This document shows positions 8,030 to 14,174 of a stretch of DNA of 21,735 bases, piece by piece. The first letter of the stretch is position 1. Each line of letters starts with the position of its first letter. This stretch comes from a virus: the IMG/VR virus record IMGVR_UViG_3300032265_000605, positions 1 through 21,735 of that record; one strand, given 5' to 3'. A program made the position numbers and the translations under genes. Below the pieces are notes generated by a model. It was not told the origin of the DNA and did not search any database. It saw only the letters and a list, made by a program, of their open reading frames with translations.

Positions 8030-8643
8030 TTACAAGCGCAGAAGAATTATTACTAGATGTAGTAAAGTCAGCACTATTAGGGGTTAAGGTTCCATCAAAC
8101 CTACATGGTAAGGCTGGAAATCACATAGAAACCTTATTAAGGAAGTTAGGATTTCCTATTAATAGTAGAGGACTGATTGACATCAAGAAAAGAGGAATAA
8201 AATTAGAAGTAAAATCTAGAAGAAATGATGCCAGCAGTGCATTTACTATTGGATCAATGCTTAAATCCAAAATTATTAAAACTTCAGATTGGTATCAATC
8301 TCCTATGTGTAAAAAGATGAATAAAATATTATTATTTACAACTGGTGGCACAGAATTAAATCCAGATGATAATATTATTCTTGATATCAGCATATATGAT
8401 TTTAAAGATAGACCTGAAATACAAGATCTTTTAAAGGATTCCTGGGATAACAGTAGACAACAATTAATAACAAATGCCAAAAATAAAAATTTCAAATATT
8501 GCAGCTCCGATGGGTATATTGCTTATTTTGAACGTGTTCCTGACAAGAATAGTTGGCAATTCAGATTTAATAAAACAAGATACCAATCTTTACTTAGGAT
8601 GGAAAAATCCAATTTTAAAAACATATTTGAGTATGGTGTATGA
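8026..8643 (+). CDS. PD-(D/E)XK nuclease-like protein (MutH/Sau3AI-like pattern)
   Basis: A 205-residue protein whose N-terminal half carries a nuclease signature. AGNHIETLLRKLGF (Glu35) is followed by LIDIKKRGIKLEVKSR, giving Asp52 then Glu61-X-Lys63, the PD-(D/E)XK arrangement. The order helix-Glu, short linker, 'Asp-Ile...Gly-Ile-Lys-Leu-Glu-x-Lys' is like MutH/Sau3AI-type endonucleases, in which a leading Glu and a D/ExK motif form the metal site. The C-terminal half shows strands (NKILLFTTGG, NIILDISIYDF) compatible with the rest of that fold. It starts in an ATGA overlap with the previous gene and ends in an ATGA overlap with the QueF-like gene. It is AT-richer than its neighbours. A restriction-type or host-DNA-degrading role, sparing modified phage DNA, is inference; a Holliday-junction or repair nuclease is an alternative. 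Confidence 0.55.
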   Translation: MITSAEELLLDVVKSALLGVKVPSNLHGKAGNHIETLLRKLGFPINSRGLIDIKKRGIKLEVKSRRNDASSAFTIGSMLKSKIIKTSDWYQSPMCKKMNKILLFTTGGTELNPDDNIILDISIYDFKDRPEIQDLLKDSWDNSRQQLITNAKNKNFKYCSSDGYIAYFERVPDKNSWQFRFNKTRYQSLLRMEKSNFKNIFEYGV

Positions 8644-9065
8644 TATTAGAAGAACGCGAAAAGATAGATAGAATTATTCGAGCTAGTCAAAAGAAAGTGT
8701 GGGTCACTTTCCAACGAGAAGGTATCCATTGTTTTCCTGCGGCGGCTGCTGATCCTAAACTAGCTGATGTTAGTTTTCTAGCACATCCACATCGACACAT
8801 GTTCCATTTTAGGATAAGTATTGATGTATTCCATGATGATAGAGAGCTCGAATTCATACAGTTTAAACGCTGGTGTGAAAGTCTCTACAGTGGTGTGCTA
8901 GAATTAAATTATAAGAGCTGTGAAATGATAGCAGATGATTTGTACGCACAGATCGCTGCCAAGTATCCCAATCGTGATGTTTGGATAGAAGTATCCGAAG
9001 ATGGCGAAAATGGGTGTTATGTTGAGTACAACTGTACTCGTCCTTATCAATCTGTCACTGTATAG
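8640..9065 (+). CDS. QueF-like T-fold protein (7-cyano-7-deazaguanine reductase family)
   Basis: A 141-residue protein resembling unimodular QueF, which reduces preQ0 to preQ1 with NADPH. Cys31-FPAAAA-Asp38 reproduces the catalytic Cys-X6-Asp spacing of QueF (Cys55/Asp62 in B. subtilis). HMFHFRISIDVF is the strand that follows. ELEFIQFKRWCESLY (Glu71 to Trp78) sits exactly where QueF has its E(S/L)K(S/A)hK(L/Y)(Y/F/W) motif: Glu71, Lys76 and Trp78 are kept, while the first Lys of the motif is Ile73. ELNYKSCEMIADDLYAQI and DVWIEVSEDG follow the helix and strand of the T-fold. The partial loss of the NADPH motif recalls QueF-like amidinotransferases, so the reaction could be reduction or conversion of preQ0 to another group. 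It lies in the operon downstream of dpdA. Confidence 0.68.
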   Translation: MILEEREKIDRIIRASQKKVWVTFQREGIHCFPAAAADPKLADVSFLAHPHRHMFHFRISIDVFHDDRELEFIQFKRWCESLYSGVLELNYKSCEMIADDLYAQIAAKYPNRDVWIEVSEDGENGCYVEYNCTRPYQSVTV

Positions 9066-9075
9066 GAGATTTATC

Positions 9076-9315
9076 GTGGCAAATCCAAATTGGGTTAATA
9101 AGTATCTACGTATGACCCCAGAAGTAAGACAAATTTTCAACGATTTAGATGCATGGTGTAACTACTGTCGTTTCCGTATGATTAAATATGATCCTGCTGA
9201 TCTATATAAATCACCAGAATACAAAGAATGGATGGAACGCCGTAAGAAACGTCAACAATGGCAGGCTCGTAATGGTGTTGTTCGTAACTACAACAATAAC
9301 AATAGAGGTCAATGA
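9076..9315 (+). CDS. small conserved phage protein of unknown function
   Basis: A 79-residue basic protein. The GTG at 9076 is chosen as start because TAGGAGA lies 7-13 bases upstream; the open frame extends further back only through the overlap with the QueF-like gene. Residues after the start read NPNWVNKYLRMTPEV and LDAWCNYCRFRMIKYDP, followed by a Lys/Arg/Gln-rich tail ending in NYNNNNRG. The CNYC pair could bind metal, but there is no second pair. The basic low-complexity tail suggests nucleic acid contact. No family is recognised. Confidence 0.6.
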   Translation: MANPNWVNKYLRMTPEVRQIFNDLDAWCNYCRFRMIKYDPADLYKSPEYKEWMERRKKRQQWQARNGVVRNYNNNNRGQ

Positions 9316-10391
9316 TGACTGTATTTCTAGTTGATCTAGAAGCTGTTGAAACACGCTACACGGCACAGTGGAAGACCCATGTGCCTAGTCTATTAGAAGA
9401 GGCAGGACATGCTGTTACAATTATCCAAGGCCCTACCGACATACCTAACGCTACTACTCCTGGCGCTTTTCTTAACTTTGGTGGCACAAACATTTATAAA
9501 GCCCGACAAGTGGAAGAAATTGCCAGATTGTTTACGAGCGGCAAAGTTGTTGATGGCGATCACTTTCTTTTTACTGATGCTTGGCATCCTGGTATTATTA
9601 ACCTTAAGTACATGGCAGAACTCCTTGGTATAAAGGTTAAGATACACGCATTATGGCACGCTGGCAGTTATGATCCACAAGACTTCTTAGGACGTCTTAT
9701 CGGTGATGCTCCTTGGGTTCGTCACGCAGAAAAAGCATTCTTTGAAGCTATCGACTATAATTATTTTGCCACAGACTTCCATATCGATATGTTTACTTTT
9801 AACTTGTATAAATCAAGAAAAAGTACATTTGGTGATAAGATCGTGCGCAGTGGATGGCCTATGGAATATATGGCAGAAACACTTAAACCCTATGCTGGAC
9901 TAGCTAAACGTGATTTGATATTATTTCCGCATCGTTTAGCACCAGAGAAACAAGTAAACATATTCCGCAATCTAGCTGTAGAATTACCTGAGTATGAGTT
10001 CGTAGTATGCCAAGATCAAGAATTGACTAAAGATCAATATCATACATTACTTGGTCAGGCCAAGATCGTATTCTCGGCTAACTTACAAGAAACACTAGGC
10101 ATATCATGTTATGAGGGCATGCTAGTAGGTGCGATCCCCATGGTGCCAGATCGTTTATCATACAAAGAAATGTATGGTAGCTTGTTCAAATATCCAAGTG
10201 AATGGACTGAATCATGGGACAGCTATTACACGCACAAAGAAGATCTTAAAGCTCGCATCCGTGAGCACATGGAAAACTTTGATGCACGTCATGATTTTGT
10301 GCGTAGCAACGCAGAACATCTTTCACAAGAATTCTTTTCAGCAACTAAAATATTAGAAACCATCAGTGGCCACTCCCTTCGAGAAGATTAA
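9312..10391 (+). CDS. glycosyltransferase, GT-B fold (GT4-like)
   Basis: A 359-residue protein with the layout of a GT-B glycosyltransferase. An N-terminal Rossmann-like half (MTVFLVDLE..., HFLFTDAWHPG, KVKIHALWHAG) is followed by a C-terminal half with DLILFPHRLAPEKQVNIF and ETLGISCYEGMLVGAIPMVPDR, the nucleotide-sugar-binding E-x7-E-type region of GT4 enzymes. It starts at ATGATG (9312 or 9315), overlapping the previous stop. The last 26 bases overlap the aminotransferase-like gene, so the two are translationally coupled. Acceptor and sugar are unknown. In T4-like phages glycosyltransferases may decorate hypermodified DNA bases; alternatives are glycan or virion protein glycosylation. Confidence 0.65.
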   Translation: MMTVFLVDLEAVETRYTAQWKTHVPSLLEEAGHAVTIIQGPTDIPNATTPGAFLNFGGTNIYKARQVEEIARLFTSGKVVDGDHFLFTDAWHPGIINLKYMAELLGIKVKIHALWHAGSYDPQDFLGRLIGDAPWVRHAEKAFFEAIDYNYFATDFHIDMFTFNLYKSRKSTFGDKIVRSGWPMEYMAETLKPYAGLAKRDLILFPHRLAPEKQVNIFRNLAVELPEYEFVVCQDQELTKDQYHTLLGQAKIVFSANLQETLGISCYEGMLVGAIPMVPDRLSYKEMYGSLFKYPSEWTESWDSYYTHKEDLKARIREHMENFDARHDFVRSNAEHLSQEFFSATKILETISGHSLRED

Positions 10392-10950
10392 CGAGTTTGA
10401 ATCTGCGCTGGCCAAGTTCACAGGTGCACCATACGCAGTCATGACTGACTGCTGTACACATGCTATCGAACTATGCCTACGCTACGATCATGTTACCCGT
10501 GTGATATTTCCAGCACATACCTATCTCAGCATTCCGATGACCATGCACAAGCTAGGCATCAGTTATGACTATACTGATAAACCGTGGATCGGTGAATATC
10601 AGTTCATAGGCACACGCATCTGGGATAGTGCTAGACTGCTTAGGGAAGGTATGTATCGCGAGGGACAACTACAGTGTTTGAGTTTTGGTTACAATAAACC
10701 AATGGAGATTGGGCGTGGTGGCGCGGTACTTACAGATGATGTAGAAGTCTATGATACTATCAAGCAACAATGTTATGATGGGCGTGACTTATCGATCAGT
10801 CCTTGGGAACGACAAAAGATATTCCGTATCGGGTATCACTATAAACCCACTATAGAAGAAGCTGTGATTGGGTTAGAAAAATTACCCAGTATTAATCAAG
10901 AACCTAAATATCATCAGTATCCAGATCTACGTGAAATTATTATCAAATAG
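10366..10950 (+). CDS. short DegT/DnrJ/EryC1/StrS-type aminotransferase-like protein
   Basis: A 194-residue protein matching the PLP-binding large domain of DegT-family sugar aminotransferases. EFESALAKFTGAPYAVMTDC at the start is the cofactor-phosphate helix region, followed by RVIFPAHTYLSIP and then SFGYNKPMEIGRGG, in which Lys111 is the expected Schiff-base lysine. Typical family members are about 370 residues, so the C-terminal small domain is absent or replaced by about 60 residues. The start is GTG at 10366, inside the end of the glycosyltransferase gene. No frameshift is evident and it ends with a normal TAG. It may be a functional minimal enzyme, a binding protein or a decayed copy. 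Pairing with a glycosyltransferase suggests an amino-sugar step. Confidence 0.65.
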   Translation: MATPFEKINEFESALAKFTGAPYAVMTDCCTHAIELCLRYDHVTRVIFPAHTYLSIPMTMHKLGISYDYTDKPWIGEYQFIGTRIWDSARLLREGMYREGQLQCLSFGYNKPMEIGRGGAVLTDDVEVYDTIKQQCYDGRDLSISPWERQKIFRIGYHYKPTIEEAVIGLEKLPSINQEPKYHQYPDLREIIIK

Positions 10951-10951
10951 T

Positions 10952-10980
10952 TTGACATGACCTAAATAAACCTATATACT
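10952..10980 (+). promoter_or_regulatory. sigma-70-type promoter upstream of folE
   Basis: Consensus TTGACA (10952-10957), a 17-base spacer and TATACT (10975-10980) lie in the 73-base gap before folE. The spacer carries ACCTAAATAAACC, identical to that in the clamp promoter. An untranslated leader of about 35 bases follows, with GGAGA at 11013-11017. Confidence 0.75.
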
Positions 10981-11023
10981 ATAACAATATGGCAATCCTC
11001 TGCCTTAACATCGGAGACATAAA

Positions 11024-11719
11024 TTGAGTGACAAAACAATCAGCGAACGAATTCTCGAACGCATCCAAAGTAAAAATGCTCGTTATTGGGCAGGTGACAA
11101 CATATCAGAATTCATATTAGATTCAGAACGTAGCGAACTAGTAGATGAACTAACAGGCAAATTTGAAGGTGTGTTAGATAGCTTGCTTATAGACAGACAC
11201 AATGATCCAAACAGCCAAGGTACAGCACGCCGGTTGGCTAAGATGTACTTGTATGAAATCATGGCAGGTAGATATGACCCAGCACCAGATGCCACAGCTT
11301 TTCCAAATGACAGCGAGGACCGATATGAAGGAATGTTGGTTGTTAGAAGTGAACTTCGTAGTATGTGTAGTCATCATCACCAGCCTGTCGCTGGGGTTGC
11401 CTATATTGGGATTATCGCCGCACAAAAACTTATTGGCTTGTCTAAGTATACTCGTATTGCTCAATGGTGTAGTCGTCGTGGCACACTACAAGAAGAACTT
11501 GCTAATGACATCGCCCGAGAAATAATGAAAGCCACAGGCAGTGATAATGTTGCTGTGTATATACAGGCCACACATGGTTGTTGTGAAAATCGTGGCATCA
11601 TGGCACATAGCAGTCTAACACAGACTACAGTATTAAAAGGTGCGTTCAAAGAAGATGGTAACACTAAGAAAGAATTCTTTGACAATATCAAACTACAACA
11701 GGAGTTTGCACCCAGATGA
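11024..11719 (+). CDS. folE: GTP cyclohydrolase I
   Basis: A 231-residue type I GTP cyclohydrolase, which converts GTP to 7,8-dihydroneopterin triphosphate, the first step of both folate and 7-deazaguanine synthesis. The zinc site is visible: MCSHHHQP (Cys115, His117, His118) and ATHGCCENRG (His184-x-Cys186). KLIGLSKYTRIAQWCSRR and LQEELANDIA are the usual substrate-pocket and helix segments. The start is TTG at 11024, with GGAGA seven bases upstream and no ATG near the family's N-terminus. It has its own promoter and its stop overlaps the next gene as ATGA. With queE, queD and dpdA nearby, its main role is probably supplying the deazaguanine precursor rather than folate. Confidence 0.93.
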   Translation: MSDKTISERILERIQSKNARYWAGDNISEFILDSERSELVDELTGKFEGVLDSLLIDRHNDPNSQGTARRLAKMYLYEIMAGRYDPAPDATAFPNDSEDRYEGMLVVRSELRSMCSHHHQPVAGVAYIGIIAAQKLIGLSKYTRIAQWCSRRGTLQEELANDIAREIMKATGSDNVAVYIQATHGCCENRGIMAHSSLTQTTVLKGAFKEDGNTKKEFFDNIKLQQEFAPR

Positions 11720-11934
11720 TTGATTTTGCTTGGTTCTTCATTGGCTTGTTCTTTGGTATATTGATTGGGCTCAACTTGGGTGAAAGCAGGAATAGAAAAA
11801 CTGTTGAACAAGTTGATGCTGACTTACGCAAGGAATTTGAAATAACAAAAAATAAACTAGTATCATCATATGAAGACGTTAAATGGTTACGCAATCGCCT
11901 AGCCTTTTTAGAGGGAAAGAAAAATGGATCTTAA
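11716..11934 (+). CDS. small membrane-anchored coiled-coil protein
   Basis: A 72-residue protein with one N-terminal membrane segment (about residues 4-21, FAWFFIGLFFGILIGLNL) and a charged helical remainder (VEQVDADLRKEFEITKNKL and onward) likely to form a coiled coil. It starts in an ATGA overlap with folE and its end overlaps the NTF2-like gene by 11 bases. The layout resembles phage spanin-like or other inner-membrane accessory proteins, but no lipobox or signature is present. Function unknown. Confidence 0.6.
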   Translation: MIDFAWFFIGLFFGILIGLNLGESRNRKTVEQVDADLRKEFEITKNKLVSSYEDVKWLRNRLAFLEGKKNGS

Positions 11935-12262
11935 AGATCGAGCAGTAGAATATTTTACAGCATTCTCAAATAAAAATCTAAAAGCACTTGCTGATATGTT
12001 CGACGATCATGTGACCTTACGTGATTGGGAAATGTCTGCTGCAGGCAAGACTTTAGTATTGGGTGCAAATAAACATATATTTGACAGTGTTGAATCAATT
12101 ACTGTTACCCCATTGAAATTGTATCAAGATGAAAATGCTGTAATCGCAGAGATATCAATTGATGTTTATGACAATGATGGGCAAACTACTGTATTAAAAG
12201 TAGTCGACATTATTGAGTTTGTAGGTGATAGAATTAGAAGCATCAGAGCATATAAAGGATAA
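11924..12262 (+). CDS. SnoaL/NTF2-like fold protein
   Basis: A 112-residue protein with the cone-shaped NTF2/SnoaL pattern. A first helix DRAVEYFTAFSNKNLKALADM is followed by FDDHVTLRDWEM, then a helix around GANKHIFDSV, then four strands (ITVTPLKLY, NAVIAEISIDVYD, TTVLKVVDIIEF, RIRSIRAYKG). NTF2-like proteins range from isomerases and small-molecule enzymes to binding proteins. A buried His/Asp (FDDHV) could be catalytic. It starts 11 bases inside the previous gene, with AGAGGGAAAG upstream, and ends three bases before the next ATG. The substrate is not inferable. Confidence 0.65.
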   Translation: MDLKDRAVEYFTAFSNKNLKALADMFDDHVTLRDWEMSAAGKTLVLGANKHIFDSVESITVTPLKLYQDENAVIAEISIDVYDNDGQTTVLKVVDIIEFVGDRIRSIRAYKG

Positions 12263-12265
12263 ACC

Positions 12266-12565
12266 ATGCGTTGGATTAAAAAGAAAATTTGTCGTTGGTT
12301 AGGTGTAGAACGTATTGATGATTGGGGTCACATTGAAGATGATGTTACGCCAATCCGTTGTCGCAATGATGCTCCTGGCTTCTTTGAACGTAACCCTGAA
12401 ACCAACTTCCGTATCTATAATGCCACAGGTGGTGTCATCCTTGAAGTAGGACGTTGGGATAAGATGCGCAACGAGTGGACTACCAACATGCATATCATCC
12501 ACGACGATGAAGATAATAAAACAGATGCTATCGCTAAGATCATGACCATGGAGTTAATGAGATGA
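12266..12565 (+). CDS. conserved phage protein of unknown function
   Basis: A 99-residue protein with a basic, Trp-rich N-terminus (MRWIKKKICRWLGVERIDDW) and a C-terminal part NFRIYNATGGVILEVGRWD that looks like a small beta structure, ending in a helix (KTDAIAKIMTMELMR). AAAGGATAAACC before the ATG is a plausible ribosome-binding site. It overlaps the phosphoribosyltransferase gene by four bases (ATGA). No domain is recognised. It may bind nucleic acid given the basic start, but that is a guess. Confidence 0.6.
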   Translation: MRWIKKKICRWLGVERIDDWGHIEDDVTPIRCRNDAPGFFERNPETNFRIYNATGGVILEVGRWDKMRNEWTTNMHIIHDDEDNKTDAIAKIMTMELMR

Positions 12566-13089
12566 AAAAAGTATATTACACACACAAAGACATAGAAAAA
12601 TTAACACAGAAAATCGCCTATCAATTGGCCAAGGACCAGTGGATGCCAGACTATATTGTAGGGCTAACACGTGGCGGATTGATACCTGCGGTATATCTCA
12701 GTCATTGGTTAGATATTCCCATGTGGACATTAAAAGTAAGCCTACGTGATCACGCAGACACAGAAATGAATGCATGGATGTCAGAGGATGCGTTTGGTTA
12801 TGTGCAGGGAAATGGTACTAAAACAGATCCAGCACTGCGTAAAAATATCTTAATCGTAGATGACATCAACGATACAGGTGCTACATTAGATTGGATCATT
12901 AAAGATTGGCAAGCTAGTTGCTTACCTGACAATACTGCTTGGTCTGCTATCTGGGGTAATAATGTTAAGTTTGCAGTCCTAATTGATAATCTCAGCAGTA
13001 AATTTAGCCGTAAGGTCAATTATAGTGGCGTTGAGATTAACAAAGCAGAAGAAGACGTTTGGATAGTTTATCCTTGGGAATTAGATTGA
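12562..13089 (+). CDS. purine-type phosphoribosyltransferase
   Basis: A 175-residue type I phosphoribosyltransferase. The PRPP-binding signature is NILIVDDINDTGATL (Asp100, Asp101, then TGAT), and the early loop IVGLTRGGLIPAVYLS is the pyrophosphate-binding region. Overall length and motif order resemble xanthine/guanine phosphoribosyltransferases. Such enzymes join a purine base to PRPP, making GMP, XMP or IMP. In this phage, guanine salvaged from degraded host DNA, or guanine released by DpdA during base exchange, could be returned to GMP and then to GTP for FolE; that link is inference. It overlaps its neighbours at both ends (ATGA and TTGA), within the folE-queE-metK operon. Confidence 0.8.
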   Translation: MKKVYYTHKDIEKLTQKIAYQLAKDQWMPDYIVGLTRGGLIPAVYLSHWLDIPMWTLKVSLRDHADTEMNAWMSEDAFGYVQGNGTKTDPALRKNILIVDDINDTGATLDWIIKDWQASCLPDNTAWSAIWGNNVKFAVLIDNLSSKFSRKVNYSGVEINKAEEDVWIVYPWELD

Positions 13090-13310
13090 AATTATTAGAA
13101 AAACATGTTAAACTAATAGGATGGATCGCTAACATAGTGACCATCATTGGTGTTACACTTACTAGTTTTGATGTGTATCCACTTAATATCGCTGTGCTGG
13201 CATTGGCCTGTTTGGTTTGGGTAGTCACTGGTATGTTATGGCGTCGTCCAGAGCTATGGACACTGAATGCCATAATTTTTTGTATCTACGTATATGGATT
13301 ATTGAAATGA
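13086..13310 (+). CDS. small multi-pass membrane protein
   Basis: A 74-residue hydrophobic protein with two to three membrane segments: LIGWIANIVTIIGVTLTS, then NIAVLALACLVWVVTGML, and a shorter AIIFCIYVYGLL at the end. RRPELW lies between the second and third. The start is taken as the TTG at 13086, which overlaps the previous TGA; an in-frame TTG upstream (13059) would only add residues inside the phosphoribosyltransferase gene. The stop overlaps queE as ATGA. Similar tiny membrane proteins occur in many aquatic bacteria and phages without known function. Confidence 0.6.
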   Translation: MKLLEKHVKLIGWIANIVTIIGVTLTSFDVYPLNIAVLALACLVWVVTGMLWRRPELWTLNAIIFCIYVYGLLK

Positions 13311-14164
13311 GTAAAATCAAAGTTAGTGAAATATTTTATTCAGCACAGGGTGAAGGCCGCTTCGTAGGTGTACCTAGTGTTTTCTTGCGCACATTTGGTT
13401 GTAACTTTACCTGTCCAGGCTTTGGTATGCCCAGAGGTGTTAAGAGTACAGAAGCAGACATAGTAGCAGATTCTGTAGAACTCTACAAGTCATATGAAGA
13501 CTTACCTTTAGTCAACACAGGCTGTGATAGTTATGCGAGTTGGCATCCTAAGTTCAAACATCTGAGTCCAACATTCGAAACAGCAGATGTAGTTGCTAAG
13601 ATGCTGGCACTGGTTCCCAGCAATAGTTGGTCTATGCCCAATGGTAATGACACTCATTTGGTCATCACAGGTGGAGAACCATTGCTGGGCTGGCAACGTG
13701 CCTACAGTGAATTATTATCACATAAAGATATGTATAACCTAAAAAACATCACATTTGAAACCAACGGTACCCAAGAACTACATGAAGACTTTGCCAAATA
13801 TTTGAAATTGTGGAATCGAGGCAGCCGTGAGATCACATTCTCAGTTAGTGCTAAATTAAGTGCATCAGGTGAAGCGTGGGCTGATGCAGTCAAACCTGAA
13901 ATCGTCAAGAGTTATGAAAAGGTTGGTACTACATATCTCAAGTTTGTAGTCGAGAAACCCAGTGACTTCGATGAAGTAGATCGTGCAGTAGCAGAATATA
14001 GACGTGCGAAATTCAAAGGTGTAGTATATATCATGCCAGTAGGCGGTGTAGTCAGTGTCTATGATGGCAATAAATTTAATGTAGCCGATGAAGCCATGCG
14101 TCGCGGTTATTATTATAGTCCAAGGTTACATGTTGACCTTTGGGGCAACAGTTGGGGAAAATAA
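13307..14164 (+). CDS. queE: 7-carboxy-7-deazaguanine synthase-like radical SAM enzyme
   Basis: A 285-residue QueE-type enzyme, which rearranges 6-carboxytetrahydropterin to 7-carboxy-7-deazaguanine using SAM and a 4Fe-4S cluster. EIFYSAQGEGRFVGVPSVF is the QueE N-terminal signature, followed by RTFGCNFTC (Cys32, Cys36). The third cluster cysteine is not two residues later (Phe39 is there) but Cys73, in TGCDSYASW, which matches the CD(T/S)xx(S/A)W that normally follows directly. Thus about 34 extra residues split the motif into CX3CX36C. VITGGEPLL is the SAM-contacting motif, and ITFETNGTQ and YLKFVVEKPSDF follow as in QueE. The start is the ATG at 13307 (ATGA overlap); longer readings run into the membrane-protein gene. 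Confidence 0.85.
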   Translation: MSKIKVSEIFYSAQGEGRFVGVPSVFLRTFGCNFTCPGFGMPRGVKSTEADIVADSVELYKSYEDLPLVNTGCDSYASWHPKFKHLSPTFETADVVAKMLALVPSNSWSMPNGNDTHLVITGGEPLLGWQRAYSELLSHKDMYNLKNITFETNGTQELHEDFAKYLKLWNRGSREITFSVSAKLSASGEAWADAVKPEIVKSYEKVGTTYLKFVVEKPSDFDEVDRAVAEYRRAKFKGVVYIMPVGGVVSVYDGNKFNVADEAMRRGYYYSPRLHVDLWGNSWGK

Positions 14165-14174
14165 AAGGAAAATT

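Noticed and set aside
9393-10356. Open frames in other frames within the glycosyltransferase gene
   Set aside because: Shadows of the real gene; hydrophobic runs come from frame-shifted codons.
11083-11894. Open frames on both strands across folE and the small membrane gene
   Set aside because: Overlapped by genes with verified motifs and start signals; no independent evidence.
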